Shown here in pieces: positions 23,486 to 29,990 of a stretch of 37,945 bases of DNA. The notes below the pieces were generated by a model. It was given only the letters and a program-made list of their open reading frames with translations. It searched no databases and was not told the origin of the DNA. A program made the position numbers and the translations under genes. This DNA is from JANWYT01 sp046719465 (GTDB lineage Bacteria; Chloroflexota; Anaerolineae; Aggregatilineales; Phototrophicaceae). The DNA lies in assembly GCA_046719465.1 (NCBI GenBank), contig JBDNCV010000015.1:1-37945 (forward strand). Reading direction: 5' to 3'. Within the stretch, counting starts at the first letter, position 1; the number at the start of each line of letters is the position of its first letter.

Positions 23486-24700
23486 TTAGCCTTTGCTCTC
23501 TGGGGGTGTGCCCAGCCGGATGCGCGCCCGCGAGGCGCTAAATGCGCTTGCCAGCGTTTTCAGTGTCGTCTGAATCATGGTCGACATCTCTGTTTGCTGC
23601 TGCAGCGTCGAGGTTAATTCTGATGCCTGTACTTTGACAGACAGCCGACTGCGCGCCTGCAAGGTGGCGAGGACGCCCGAGATGAGCAGCGCGGTCTCGT
23701 TGGCAAACTGCTGGAAGATGTCGAGCGTCGCTTGAGAGTAGGCGTAGGGTTGAGCGCTGCCCAACTCCAACACGCCGAACGGCTCCGCCTGCATGATGAG
23801 CGGGTAGGCCGCCAGCGTCCGAATGCCAATTGCCTGTGGGTAGCTCCACATAGAATCGGCAGCCAAGTCGCGGATGAGGGTGGGCGCGGCATCCATGAAC
23901 GCCTGATGATAGGGCGTGTAGCCGCTGTCTGTCATAGGCAGGCCTTCAGAGAGGATCGTGGCCGTGCCGCCGCGCCAGAGGGCGCTCAGCCGCAGGTGCG
24001 CTTCGTTTGCGCGCTTGAGGTACAGCGCGATATAGTCAAATGGTTCCAGCGTCTGCGCGGATTCGAGCACAACCTTCAGCGCCTGCGTCAGCTCCATATC
24101 GGGCGCAATGCGCCGCGCATAGGCGTTGATCTTTTGCAGTTGTTCGGCTTGGCGCTGGCTCTGCACTTGCAGGCGCAGGCGCGTCGCGGCCACCGCGATC
24201 TGCATCACCGCCACGCGCAGGTAGTGCCGTCGTGTCGCATCCGGCAGGGCATGCGGTGCGCCGAAATCAAAGCCAATCGAGCCGAACAGCGCCCGCTGCG
24301 CGTCGACCAGTGGGAGCAGCAGCATACTCTTGGCCCCCACGCCCAGCAGCATCACCCGCAGGTCATTGGTGATCAGCGGGCTGGTGGCTACATCGTCAAT
24401 CGCCAACTCGCTGCGCGTGCGACGCAAGATGGCCGTGAGGCTGGTCTCATCGTTGGGGAGCTGCGTGCCGATCATTGGGGTTGGCGGGTGCTCAGCGATG
24501 AAGAAAGTTTCACCGGTGATCTCATGAATGCGAACGACGCCCACGTGATCCGCACTGGAGAACGCTTGCAGCGGCTGAGCGATCGCCTGCAGCAGCCCCA
24601 ACTCGGTCGCTTCGCTCACGATGATCTCGTTGATGACGGCCAGCAGGCGCAAGCCCTGCTCATGGACGGTGGATGCTGGATCAAGGGGCTGAGCGGGCAT
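23486..24700 (-). CDS. Soluble tandem-GAF protein
   Basis: A 404-residue protein without TM segments: GAF 1 about 12-165, coiled linker, GAF 2 about 185-345, a further helix, and the short terminal motif ARIRLGTP seen also in the multi-TM paralogs. A longer frame starts at 24748, but ATG 24700 is preferred because GAGGAG (complement of 24709-24714) lies 8 nt upstream and the extra 16 residues look non-conserved. It is the first sensor after the two receiver genes and may be their cytosolic partner. The ligand is unknown. No catalytic motif is visible. Confidence 0.85.
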   Translation of the reverse strand: MPAQPLDPASTVHEQGLRLLAVINEIIVSEATELGLLQAIAQPLQAFSSADHVGVVRIHEITGETFFIAEHPPTPMIGTQLPNDETSLTAILRRTRSELAIDDVATSPLITNDLRVMLLGVGAKSMLLLPLVDAQRALFGSIGFDFGAPHALPDATRRHYLRVAVMQIAVAATRLRLQVQSQRQAEQLQKINAYARRIAPDMELTQALKVVLESAQTLEPFDYIALYLKRANEAHLRLSALWRGGTATILSEGLPMTDSGYTPYHQAFMDAAPTLIRDLAADSMWSYPQAIGIRTLAAYPLIMQAEPFGVLELGSAQPYAYSQATLDIFQQFANETALLISGVLATLQARSRLSVKVQASELTSTLQQQTEMSTMIQTTLKTLASAFSASRARIRLGTPPESKG

Positions 24701-24738
24701 CAAGGGCGCTCCTCGTGAGATAGTCGATGCGTGGTAGC

Positions 24739-25161
24739 TTACTGCCACTCCCAGACCTGCTCGCCAGCCAACAGCCGTCGAATCTGATCTGGGAAGCGGT
24801 CGGGGTCAAGCGGCTTGCCGAGGAAGCCATCGAAGCCGGCTTTTTGGGCGCGGCGCATGTCGTTCTCGCTGGCTTCGGCCGTCACCGCGCAGACGATGGT
24901 GTCTTTCAGGCGGGGGTTGGCGCGCACCTTTTGCAGCGCCTGATAGCCATCCTCATACGGCAAGCGGATGTCCATCAAGATGAGGTCGATGCGTGGCAGC
25001 GTCTCAGCGAATTGGACGACCTGCCAGCCCGACGTCTTCCACTCGCAGCGCTGCACCCCCATGAAGGCCAACATGCGCGCGATCAGCACGAAGTTGGGTA
25101 CGTTGTCCTCCACAACGAGGACATGCGATTCACTAGGGTCAATTGGGGTTCTCGTGGCCAT
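24739..25161 (-). CDS. Stand-alone receiver-domain response regulator
   Basis: A 140-residue single-domain receiver of the CheY/DivK kind. The acidic pair ED near residues 18-19, acceptor aspartate in LMDIRLP, threonine in AVTAE and lysine in GKPLDPD are all present. The protein has a 12-residue N-terminal extension and no output domain. It probably relays or drains phosphate from the giant kinase. The gene is 8 nt after the other receiver gene and 38 nt before the GAF protein, reading the same way. Two adjacent receivers with only moderate similarity argue for different roles, such as shuttle and sink. That is an inference. Confidence 0.9.
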   Translation of the reverse strand: MATRTPIDPSESHVLVVEDNVPNFVLIARMLAFMGVQRCEWKTSGWQVVQFAETLPRIDLILMDIRLPYEDGYQALQKVRANPRLKDTIVCAVTAEASENDMRRAQKAGFDGFLGKPLDPDRFPDQIRRLLAGEQVWEWQ

Positions 25162-25169
25162 GGCTTTGC

Positions 25170-25532
25170 CTATCTGCGAACGTACTGCATCATGTCGTCA
25201 ACAAACGAATCAATGTTGATCGGTTTGCTGATATATCCATCGCACCCCGCCGCAAGGATCATCTCACGGTCGCCCGCCATGGCCAGCGCGGTAAGCGCGA
25301 TCACCGGCACATGCGCCAGCCCGGGCGTCTCGCGGATTTGGCGGGTGGCGGTCAACCCATCCACGCCGGGCATGCTAATGTCCATCAGGATCACATCTGG
25401 CGGGTTCGCCATCGCTTTTTGCAGGCCGAGCGGCGCGCTGTCTGCCTCTTCGACCACAAATCCCTCGGCCATCAAAATACGCCGCACCAACATCCGATTG
25501 CTCGGCTCATCGTCAATGTAGAGGACATGCAT
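25170..25532 (-). CDS. Stand-alone receiver-domain response regulator
   Basis: A 120-residue single-domain receiver: IDDE at residues 6-9, acceptor D in LMDISMP, threonine in ALTAL and lysine in SKPINID. It is the first gene of the signalling cluster. The frame can be extended to ATG 25571, but a TATAAT on the - strand at 25579-25574 would put the transcript start near 25567, after that codon. The extended N-terminus is also unlike receivers. The start MHVLYIDDE at 25532 is therefore chosen, although no strong ribosome site precedes it. With the next gene it gives two free receivers upstream of five sensors and one kinase. Confidence 0.88.
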   Translation of the reverse strand: MHVLYIDDEPSNRMLVRRILMAEGFVVEEADSAPLGLQKAMANPPDVILMDISMPGVDGLTATRQIRETPGLAHVPVIALTALAMAGDREMILAAGCDGYISKPINIDSFVDDMMQYVRR

Positions 25533-25573
25533 TAGCTTAGCCCATCGTGTGATTACCTTCAACTTAACCATTG

Positions 25574-25579
25574 ATTATA
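25574..25579 (-). promoter_or_regulatory. -10 element at the head of the signalling cluster
   Basis: The - strand reads TATAAT, a perfect -10 hexamer, in the AT-rich gap 25533-25660 before the first receiver gene. No recognisable -35 is found at 16-18 nt. If used, it would drive the whole eight-gene cluster; no other convincing promoter was seen inside it. Confidence 0.4.
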
Positions 25580-25660
25580 ACGCTCTGCGGCCATCTCGGC
25601 ATTACTTTGTTGTTAAGGTTCTTTACTTTTTTAGACTCATCTCGACACTTGATAAACGTT

Positions 25661-27520
25661 TTAACGGGTGAGCGTCGCCAGCAGCAGCGGCTCCGTGTTG
25701 ACTTGCGCCAGCGTCTGCCAACTGTAGACATACACCCCGAGCTGATACGTGCCGCTGGGCAGCTCGCCCCACGGGAGGGTCGTCCGCGTGCAGGCGCGGG
25801 GGCGCTGCTCGGGCAGGCCCGCATCCTGCGCCGCGACCGGCTGGCCGTCCGCGTTGAGCAGGCGCAGCGAGTAGGAATAGCCGATACGCGGCAGATCCGG
25901 CACGTCCCACACGAGCGCAACGTGGAGTCGATCATCGGCGTGCAGGCGCGGCGCATAGACGGCCAGCGTGCCGGTGTCAGCGCTGGTCAGCTCCGCCAGC
26001 GGCGTCTCATCTGCGGCGGGGCGCAAGTAAAAGCGCAGGCGCACATCCCATTGATCGATTAGCGTGCCGCACTCCGCAAACTGGGTGGCGAGGATGTAGT
26101 TCACCACGCCGGAGCGGTTGGTCGTTGGCAGTTCAGGGATGACGGCCGTCCACACGCCCGTTACGCCGTCGAACACGGGCAGCGCGTCGCGCAGGTAGCT
26201 GTTGTCGTCTGTCTTGAGCGAGAGGTTCATCAGCTCGAACTGCTCGGCGCGGCGGACGGGCAGATCGCGGAACAGGTAGCCGTTGGGGAAGAGCTGGAAC
26301 GGCTCAAAGCTGGGCTGGGCAATGTGGATGATGAGCGCGTCGTCGGGCGTGGCCTGCGCGCGCACGACCTCCAGCGCCTGATACATGCCGCGAGCTGGGG
26401 CACGGTAGACCTGCCCGAACAAGCTGCCGACAAAATCGGGGTTGAAGCTCTGCCCTGCGCCCACGACGGCGATCATCCCCGCCAGCGCGCCGCCCGGCCA
26501 CCCGCGCCGATCTGCCGCGCGCAGCGCCAGCGCCCCCAGCAGCGCCAGCGCGGGCAGCAGAAAGATGAGGTAGCGCAAGTGCACCATGAACGGGATGCGC
26601 GCGTTGATGATGACCACCAACACAAGAGAGATCACCAGCCAGCAGGCGATGAGAAACGCCGGCGTGGCGAACAGCTTACGCGGGGGCTGCCAGCGCCACG
26701 CCATCAGCAGCAGGCCCGCCACCATCAGCAGGATGAGCGCGTTGCCGTTGGCTGCTGTGGCGAAGAACGACGGCAAGAACTCCGCCGCGGTCATCGAGGT
26801 GTTGTGGCGCGTCACCTCGCCGAGGCCGCGCCGCGCTACCTCCAGCGTGTTGCCCAACCACGGCACGAACAGCAGCCCGCCCGCAGCCATGGCCGCCACC
26901 GTCTGCCACCAGCGGCGCGCTGGCCGATAGTTCAACAGGTGATAGACCCCCAACACCGCCCCCATCGCCAGCGCCACGTAATGCGTGTAGACCAGCCAGC
27001 CCAGCGCCAGCGCCAGCGCCACATACCAGCCCCAACGCGGCTGCGCCTGCTGGCGGATGCGCCAATAGAGCCACACGACGACTACCGTCAGCGCGACGAA
27101 TTGCGTGTAAGCGCGCGCCTCGTGCAGGTAGTCGATGAAAAATGCGCCCGTGCCCAACAGCGCCGCCGCATACAGGCCAACGCGCCGCCCGGCCATGTCC
27201 GCGCCCAGCCGATACAGCCATGCCACCGCCACCACGCCCCACAGCAGGCTGAACGCCCGCACCGAGTATGGCGTGCCGCCCACCAGATCGCCCCATGCTT
27301 TCAGCTCAAGATGATACAGCACGCCCATCCCGCCGATGTCGTCTTGGATGGTGCGCTCAATCACGCCGACATACGTCAGCGGCCCCTCTACCAGCCCTGC
27401 GTTGCGCATGGAGAGGTACTCATCGGTGAACAGCAGATCATAGTTCAACAGGCGCGCGCCCAGCAGTGTGACCACGACCAGCAGCGCGGTCATCCACGCT
27501 AAGTAACGATGTTGCAGCAT
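25661..27520 (-). CDS. GT39-like (ArnT/PMT family) membrane glycosyltransferase
   Basis: A 619-residue GT-C enzyme. The first TM is followed by the loop motif FTDEYLSMRN, where D33-E34 matches the acidic pair of the dolichyl-mannosyltransferase/ArnT superfamily, and by HEARAYTQ, which matches its second conserved loop. About ten TM helices run to about residue 350. The C-terminal 250 residues form an extracytoplasmic domain rich in beta strands. Such enzymes move a sugar from a polyprenyl-phosphate carrier onto lipid, glycan or protein outside the membrane. ATG 27520 is preferred over 27526 because GAGGG is then 6 nt upstream rather than adjacent. It lies upstream of the signalling cluster on the same strand and is divergent from pdxS. 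The acceptor is unknown. Confidence 0.85.
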   Translation of the reverse strand: MLQHRYLAWMTALLVVVTLLGARLLNYDLLFTDEYLSMRNAGLVEGPLTYVGVIERTIQDDIGGMGVLYHLELKAWGDLVGGTPYSVRAFSLLWGVVAVAWLYRLGADMAGRRVGLYAAALLGTGAFFIDYLHEARAYTQFVALTVVVVWLYWRIRQQAQPRWGWYVALALALGWLVYTHYVALAMGAVLGVYHLLNYRPARRWWQTVAAMAAGGLLFVPWLGNTLEVARRGLGEVTRHNTSMTAAEFLPSFFATAANGNALILLMVAGLLLMAWRWQPPRKLFATPAFLIACWLVISLVLVVIINARIPFMVHLRYLIFLLPALALLGALALRAADRRGWPGGALAGMIAVVGAGQSFNPDFVGSLFGQVYRAPARGMYQALEVVRAQATPDDALIIHIAQPSFEPFQLFPNGYLFRDLPVRRAEQFELMNLSLKTDDNSYLRDALPVFDGVTGVWTAVIPELPTTNRSGVVNYILATQFAECGTLIDQWDVRLRFYLRPAADETPLAELTSADTGTLAVYAPRLHADDRLHVALVWDVPDLPRIGYSYSLRLLNADGQPVAAQDAGLPEQRPRACTRTTLPWGELPSGTYQLGVYVYSWQTLAQVNTEPLLLATLTR

Positions 27521-27610
27521 AGCCATCCCTCATCTTTACGGCGGCTATGATACCTGATCCCTGTCCCCTGTCCACTCATGGCTGATGGTCTCATTGGTCT
27601 GGTGTGGACA

Positions 27611-27616
27611 TATAAT
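27611..27616 (+). promoter_or_regulatory. -10 element for pdxS
   Basis: TATAAT, a perfect -10 hexamer, in the divergent gap between the GT39 gene and pdxS. Transcription would start near 27623, giving a leader of about 62 nt. No good -35 is present at normal spacing. Confidence 0.4.
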
Positions 27617-27684
27617 TCGCCCTCTGCAATCATTAGCATGATCAGCAAATGGTCATAGTAAGCAGAGTTAGAGGAATTCCCACA

Positions 27685-28596
27685 ATGAGCCAGAACGGAC
27701 ACAACAGCATCAACGGTGAGACCGGCACAGAGCTGAGCAAGCGCGGCCTTGCGCAGATGCTAAAGGGCGGCGTCATCATGGACGTGGTCACACCGGAGCA
27801 GGCGAAAATCGCAGAGGACGCAGGGGCCTGCGCAGTGATGGCGCTGGAGCGCGTCCCCGCGGATATTCGTCGGCAGGGCGGCGTGGCGCGCATGAGCGAC
27901 CCCGATATGATCGAGGGCATCATCAAAGCGGTCACGATCCCCGTCATGGCGAAGGCGCGCATCGGCCACTTCGTTGAGGCGCAAATCCTGCAAGCGTTGG
28001 GGGTGGATTACATCGACGAGAGCGAAGTGCTGACCCCTGCCGATGAAGAGCACCACATCGACAAGCGCAAGTTCATCGTGCCGTTTGTGTGCGGCGCGCG
28101 CAACCTCGGCGAGGCGCTGCGGCGCATCAACGAGGGCGCAGCGATGATCCGCACGAAGGGCGAGGCGGGCACGGGCAACGTCGTGGAGGCCGTCCGCCAT
28201 GCGCGCGCGGTGATAGGTGAAATCCGCCGCATTCAGAACATGGCCGAAGAAGAACTCTACGCCTACGCGAAGGAGATCCAAGCGCCCTACCACCTCGTGC
28301 TGGAGACGGCCAAGCTGGGCCGCCTGCCTGTGGTGAACTTTGCGGCGGGCGGCGTGGCCACCCCTGCCGACGCCGCGCTCATGATGCAGCTCGGCATGGA
28401 TGGGGTGTTCGTCGGCAGCGGCATCTTCAAGAGCGGCGACCCCGCCAAGCGCGCTGCCGCCATCGTGAAGGCGGTCACGCATTACAACGACCCGCACATC
28501 CTCGCGGATGTCAGCCGCAACCTCGGCGAGGCGATGGTTGGGATCAACATCGACACCCTGCCCGAGACCGAGAAGATGGCCGGCCGCGGCTGGTAA
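27685..28596 (+). CDS. pdxS: Pyridoxal 5'-phosphate synthase, PdxS subunit
   Basis: A 303-residue PdxS of full family length. It joins ribose 5-phosphate, glyceraldehyde 3-phosphate and ammonia into pyridoxal 5'-phosphate, with ammonia supplied by the glutaminase PdxT. Visible signatures are the two catalytic lysines K90 (PVMAKARIGH) and K158 (IRTKGEAGTG), the strongly conserved MALERVPADIR segment and the DGVFVGSGIFKS phosphate loop. ATG 27685 has GAGGAA 8 nt upstream; an earlier in-frame start at 27649 adds a non-conserved N-terminus. pdxT, often the next gene, is absent: a strong terminator follows directly. The product is the cofactor of the receiver-fused threonine synthase, though the loci are far apart and no link is shown. 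Confidence 0.97.
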   Translation: MSQNGHNSINGETGTELSKRGLAQMLKGGVIMDVVTPEQAKIAEDAGACAVMALERVPADIRRQGGVARMSDPDMIEGIIKAVTIPVMAKARIGHFVEAQILQALGVDYIDESEVLTPADEEHHIDKRKFIVPFVCGARNLGEALRRINEGAAMIRTKGEAGTGNVVEAVRHARAVIGEIRRIQNMAEEELYAYAKEIQAPYHLVLETAKLGRLPVVNFAAGGVATPADAALMMQLGMDGVFVGSGIFKSGDPAKRAAAIVKAVTHYNDPHILADVSRNLGEAMVGINIDTLPETEKMAGRGW

Positions 28597-28613
28597 AGAA
28601 GCTTCTCCCCCTC

Positions 28614-28643
28614 AAACCGCCCTCCGCTGTGAGGGCGGTTTTT
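28614..28643 (+). terminator. Rho-independent terminator of pdxS
   Basis: AACCGCCCTC (28615-28624) and GAGGGCGGTT (28631-28640) form a perfect 10-bp stem with a 6-nt loop, followed by a run of Ts to 28643. It begins 18 nt after the pdxS stop. Confidence 0.92.
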
Positions 28644-28667
28644 GGTTAAGGGGGCGTGGTTAACTGA

Positions 28668-28841
28668 GTGGCTGGCGATGTCGGAACTGTGGTGGATATC
28701 ACGACTGACGGTAAAGGCGTCACGGTCGAATTTTTCGACTTTGTGGGGAGAACGCTGGCAATTGTCCCCTTGTACGTAACCGATGTGCGCCCTGTCAGCC
28801 CCAACGAGGTCATGCACGCCCGCCCCGTCAAATCAGCCTAG
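28668..28841 (+). CDS. Short DUF4926-like protein, probably N-terminally truncated
   Basis: A 57-residue frame from GTG 28668 to TAG 28841. It starts VAGDVGTVVDI and continues with VEFFDFVGRTLAIV and DVRPV, which fit the DUF4926 pattern (GDvGTVV, then VEF, then DVRP). The family normally has about 15 further N-terminal residues; here a TGA stands directly before the GTG, and the upstream DNA belongs to the pdxS terminator. It is therefore probably a remnant whose 5' end was lost. A G-rich stretch at 28649-28654 might serve as a weak ribosome site, so translation of the short form is possible. DUF4926 genes often sit near toxin-antitoxin-like genes, as here. The function is unknown. Confidence 0.55.
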   Translation: MAGDVGTVVDITTDGKGVTVEFFDFVGRTLAIVPLYVTDVRPVSPNEVMHARPVKSA

Positions 28842-28893
28842 CTAGCGTCTGATAGGCCATACGCTATCAAAATATTCGCGTCTACAACGACGA

Positions 28894-29133
28894 TCATTCG
28901 TCCTCACCGTCGCGGATGTTGCGCAGGATGCTCACCACATCAATCGGTGTGGACGCTTGCTGAGAACTTGGCTGCAACCTTGAACGCAGCGCCTCCATGC
29001 GGCGGAACCACGCCGCATAGTCGAAGGGGGCGGGCGGCTCCGTCTCGCGCAGGATGATCTCGCGCACGCGCTGCTGCGCCGCTTTATCCAACTGGTGGAA
29101 TTTCTCGATCACTTCTTGTTCAAGCGCGTCCAT
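28894..29133 (-). CDS. Antitoxin-like protein (chimeric paralog)
   Basis: A 79-residue protein. Residues 1 to about 42 (MDALEQEVIEKF through DYAAW) are nearly identical to the antitoxin encoded at 29626-29859. The remaining residues differ completely and end in a short acidic tail. ATG 29133 has AAGG 4 nt upstream, and the frame upstream of it is non-conserved. It lies after the VapC gene on the same strand, with 67 nt between them, but has no toxin gene of its own next to it. By analogy, the shared N-terminal half might carry dimerisation or DNA binding and the C-terminal half the toxin grip. This copy may therefore bind a different or lost toxin. The family is not recognised by name. Confidence 0.7.
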   Translation of the reverse strand: MDALEQEVIEKFHQLDKAAQQRVREIILRETEPPAPFDYAAWFRRMEALRSRLQPSSQQASTPIDVVSILRNIRDGEDE

Positions 29134-29155
29134 CGTGCCTTGTCCTCTCGCTGCT
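29007..29155 (-). repeat. 149-bp near-perfect direct repeat, copy 1
   Basis: Matches 29733-29881 at offset 726 with three mismatches seen by eye (146 of 149). It covers the ribosome site and first ~42 codons of the antitoxin-like gene. Confidence 0.93.
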
Positions 29156-29200
29156 TGTGTCCACTTATGTTGATCGGTGCTCCATCGAGCAGATGTAACC

Positions 29201-29629
29201 TCACCCCGCCCCCACCCAACGCGCGCGGGGGAACGTGCCGCGCACCGCGTTGTACAGGCGCTCATCTGCCGTCCAGAACGCGCAGTCTAGCCGTTCCGCC
29301 AGCGCCAGATACTGCGCATCGTAGGCGGTGGGGCGATTGTGGAGCGTCGCCAGCACATAGCCCCGCTTCAGCAGCGCATCATCGAAGTGCACCGTGACCG
29401 GGTAGCTGAGCAGTCGATCACGAGCGCGCAGGCCTTCCTCAGCGGTGACGCGCCCTTGATAAACCGCCTTGCGGGCCACTGCGACCAGCTCATAGCGCAG
29501 CAGGGCTGGCGCGTGCAGGTCTGCTTCCTCGGCTTGCAACTGCCGAATCAAGGCTTGGCACTGCGGGGTGTAAGTCTCTGGGAACACACTGGCGATGTAG
29601 ACCCCAGCATCGAGAATTACCTCCTTCAA
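29201..29629 (-). CDS. VapC-like PIN-domain ribonuclease toxin
   Basis: A 142-residue PIN domain. The acidic metal-binding set is visible: D7 (ILDAGVY), E47 (RYELVA), D104 (YDAQYLAL) and D122 (FWTADERL). Such toxins cut RNA when not bound by their partner. The start is TTG 29629, overlapping the antitoxin TGA in the sequence TTGA, with GGAGG about 4 nt upstream. The tight overlap makes it the partner of the 29626-29859 gene. The TTG start probably keeps toxin translation below that of the antitoxin. The catalytic residues are intact, so the toxin is likely active. Confidence 0.88.
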   Translation of the reverse strand: MKEVILDAGVYIASVFPETYTPQCQALIRQLQAEEADLHAPALLRYELVAVARKAVYQGRVTAEEGLRARDRLLSYPVTVHFDDALLKRGYVLATLHNRPTAYDAQYLALAERLDCAFWTADERLYNAVRGTFPRARWVGAG

Positions 29630-29859
29630 GAGGCCTCCTCACGCAGTTCGTCGAGCAGCCCGAGCGCTCCTACTGTGCCTGTGCTGCCGATGCGTGCCTT
29701 AATCGCCGCTTGCAGCGCGTCGACCTCGGCCCACCACGCCGCATAGTCGAAGGGGGCGGTCGGCTCCGTCTCGCGCAGGATGATCTCGCGCACGCGCTGC
29801 TGCGCCGCTTTATCCAACTGATGGAATTTCTCGATCACTTCTTGTTCAAGCGCGTCCAT
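29626..29859 (-). CDS. Antitoxin partner of the VapC-like toxin
   Basis: A 77-residue protein, MDALEQEVIEKF onward: a helical N-terminal half, then a WWAEVDALQAAI helix and a short acidic C-terminus. Two ATGs lie side by side (29862 and 29859); 29859 matches the start of the duplicated copy and leaves AAGG 4 nt upstream. Its stop overlaps the toxin start. Known VapB fold classes (AbrB, RHH, Phd) are not obvious, so it is called an antitoxin from size, overlap and position only. The first 42 codons are duplicated at 29133. Confidence 0.75.
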   Translation of the reverse strand: MDALEQEVIEKFHQLDKAAQQRVREIILRETEPTAPFDYAAWWAEVDALQAAIKARIGSTGTVGALGLLDELREEAS

Positions 29860-29881
29860 CATGCCTTGTCCTCTCGCTGCT
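29733..29881 (-). repeat. 149-bp near-perfect direct repeat, copy 2
   Basis: The partner of 29007-29155. Identity starts before the antitoxin ATG and stops inside the gene, after the DYAAW codons. The two antitoxins therefore share a promoter-proximal half and differ in the C-terminal half. Confidence 0.93.
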
Positions 29882-29922
29882 GCTGACTCCATTTTACAGC
29901 AGGTTCACGGGCTATCGGCGAG

Positions 29923-29990
29923 CAGTGCCAGAGGCTGAAGCCCCTTTCAGGGGGCGCGGACTCAGCCGGAGGCTTTGGTAATCCTCTGCC
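29923..29990. repeat. Dispersed intergenic repeat, copy 2
   Basis: This is a diverged relative, in opposite orientation, of the repeat at 1-80: GAGGCTGAAG at 29931-29940, CTTTCAG, GCCGGAGGCT, then CCTCTGCC. It fills the gap between the antitoxin and the sbcC stop at 29991 and may serve as the 3' end structure of sbcC (CCCC/GGGG stem at 29941-29954). Confidence 0.5.
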
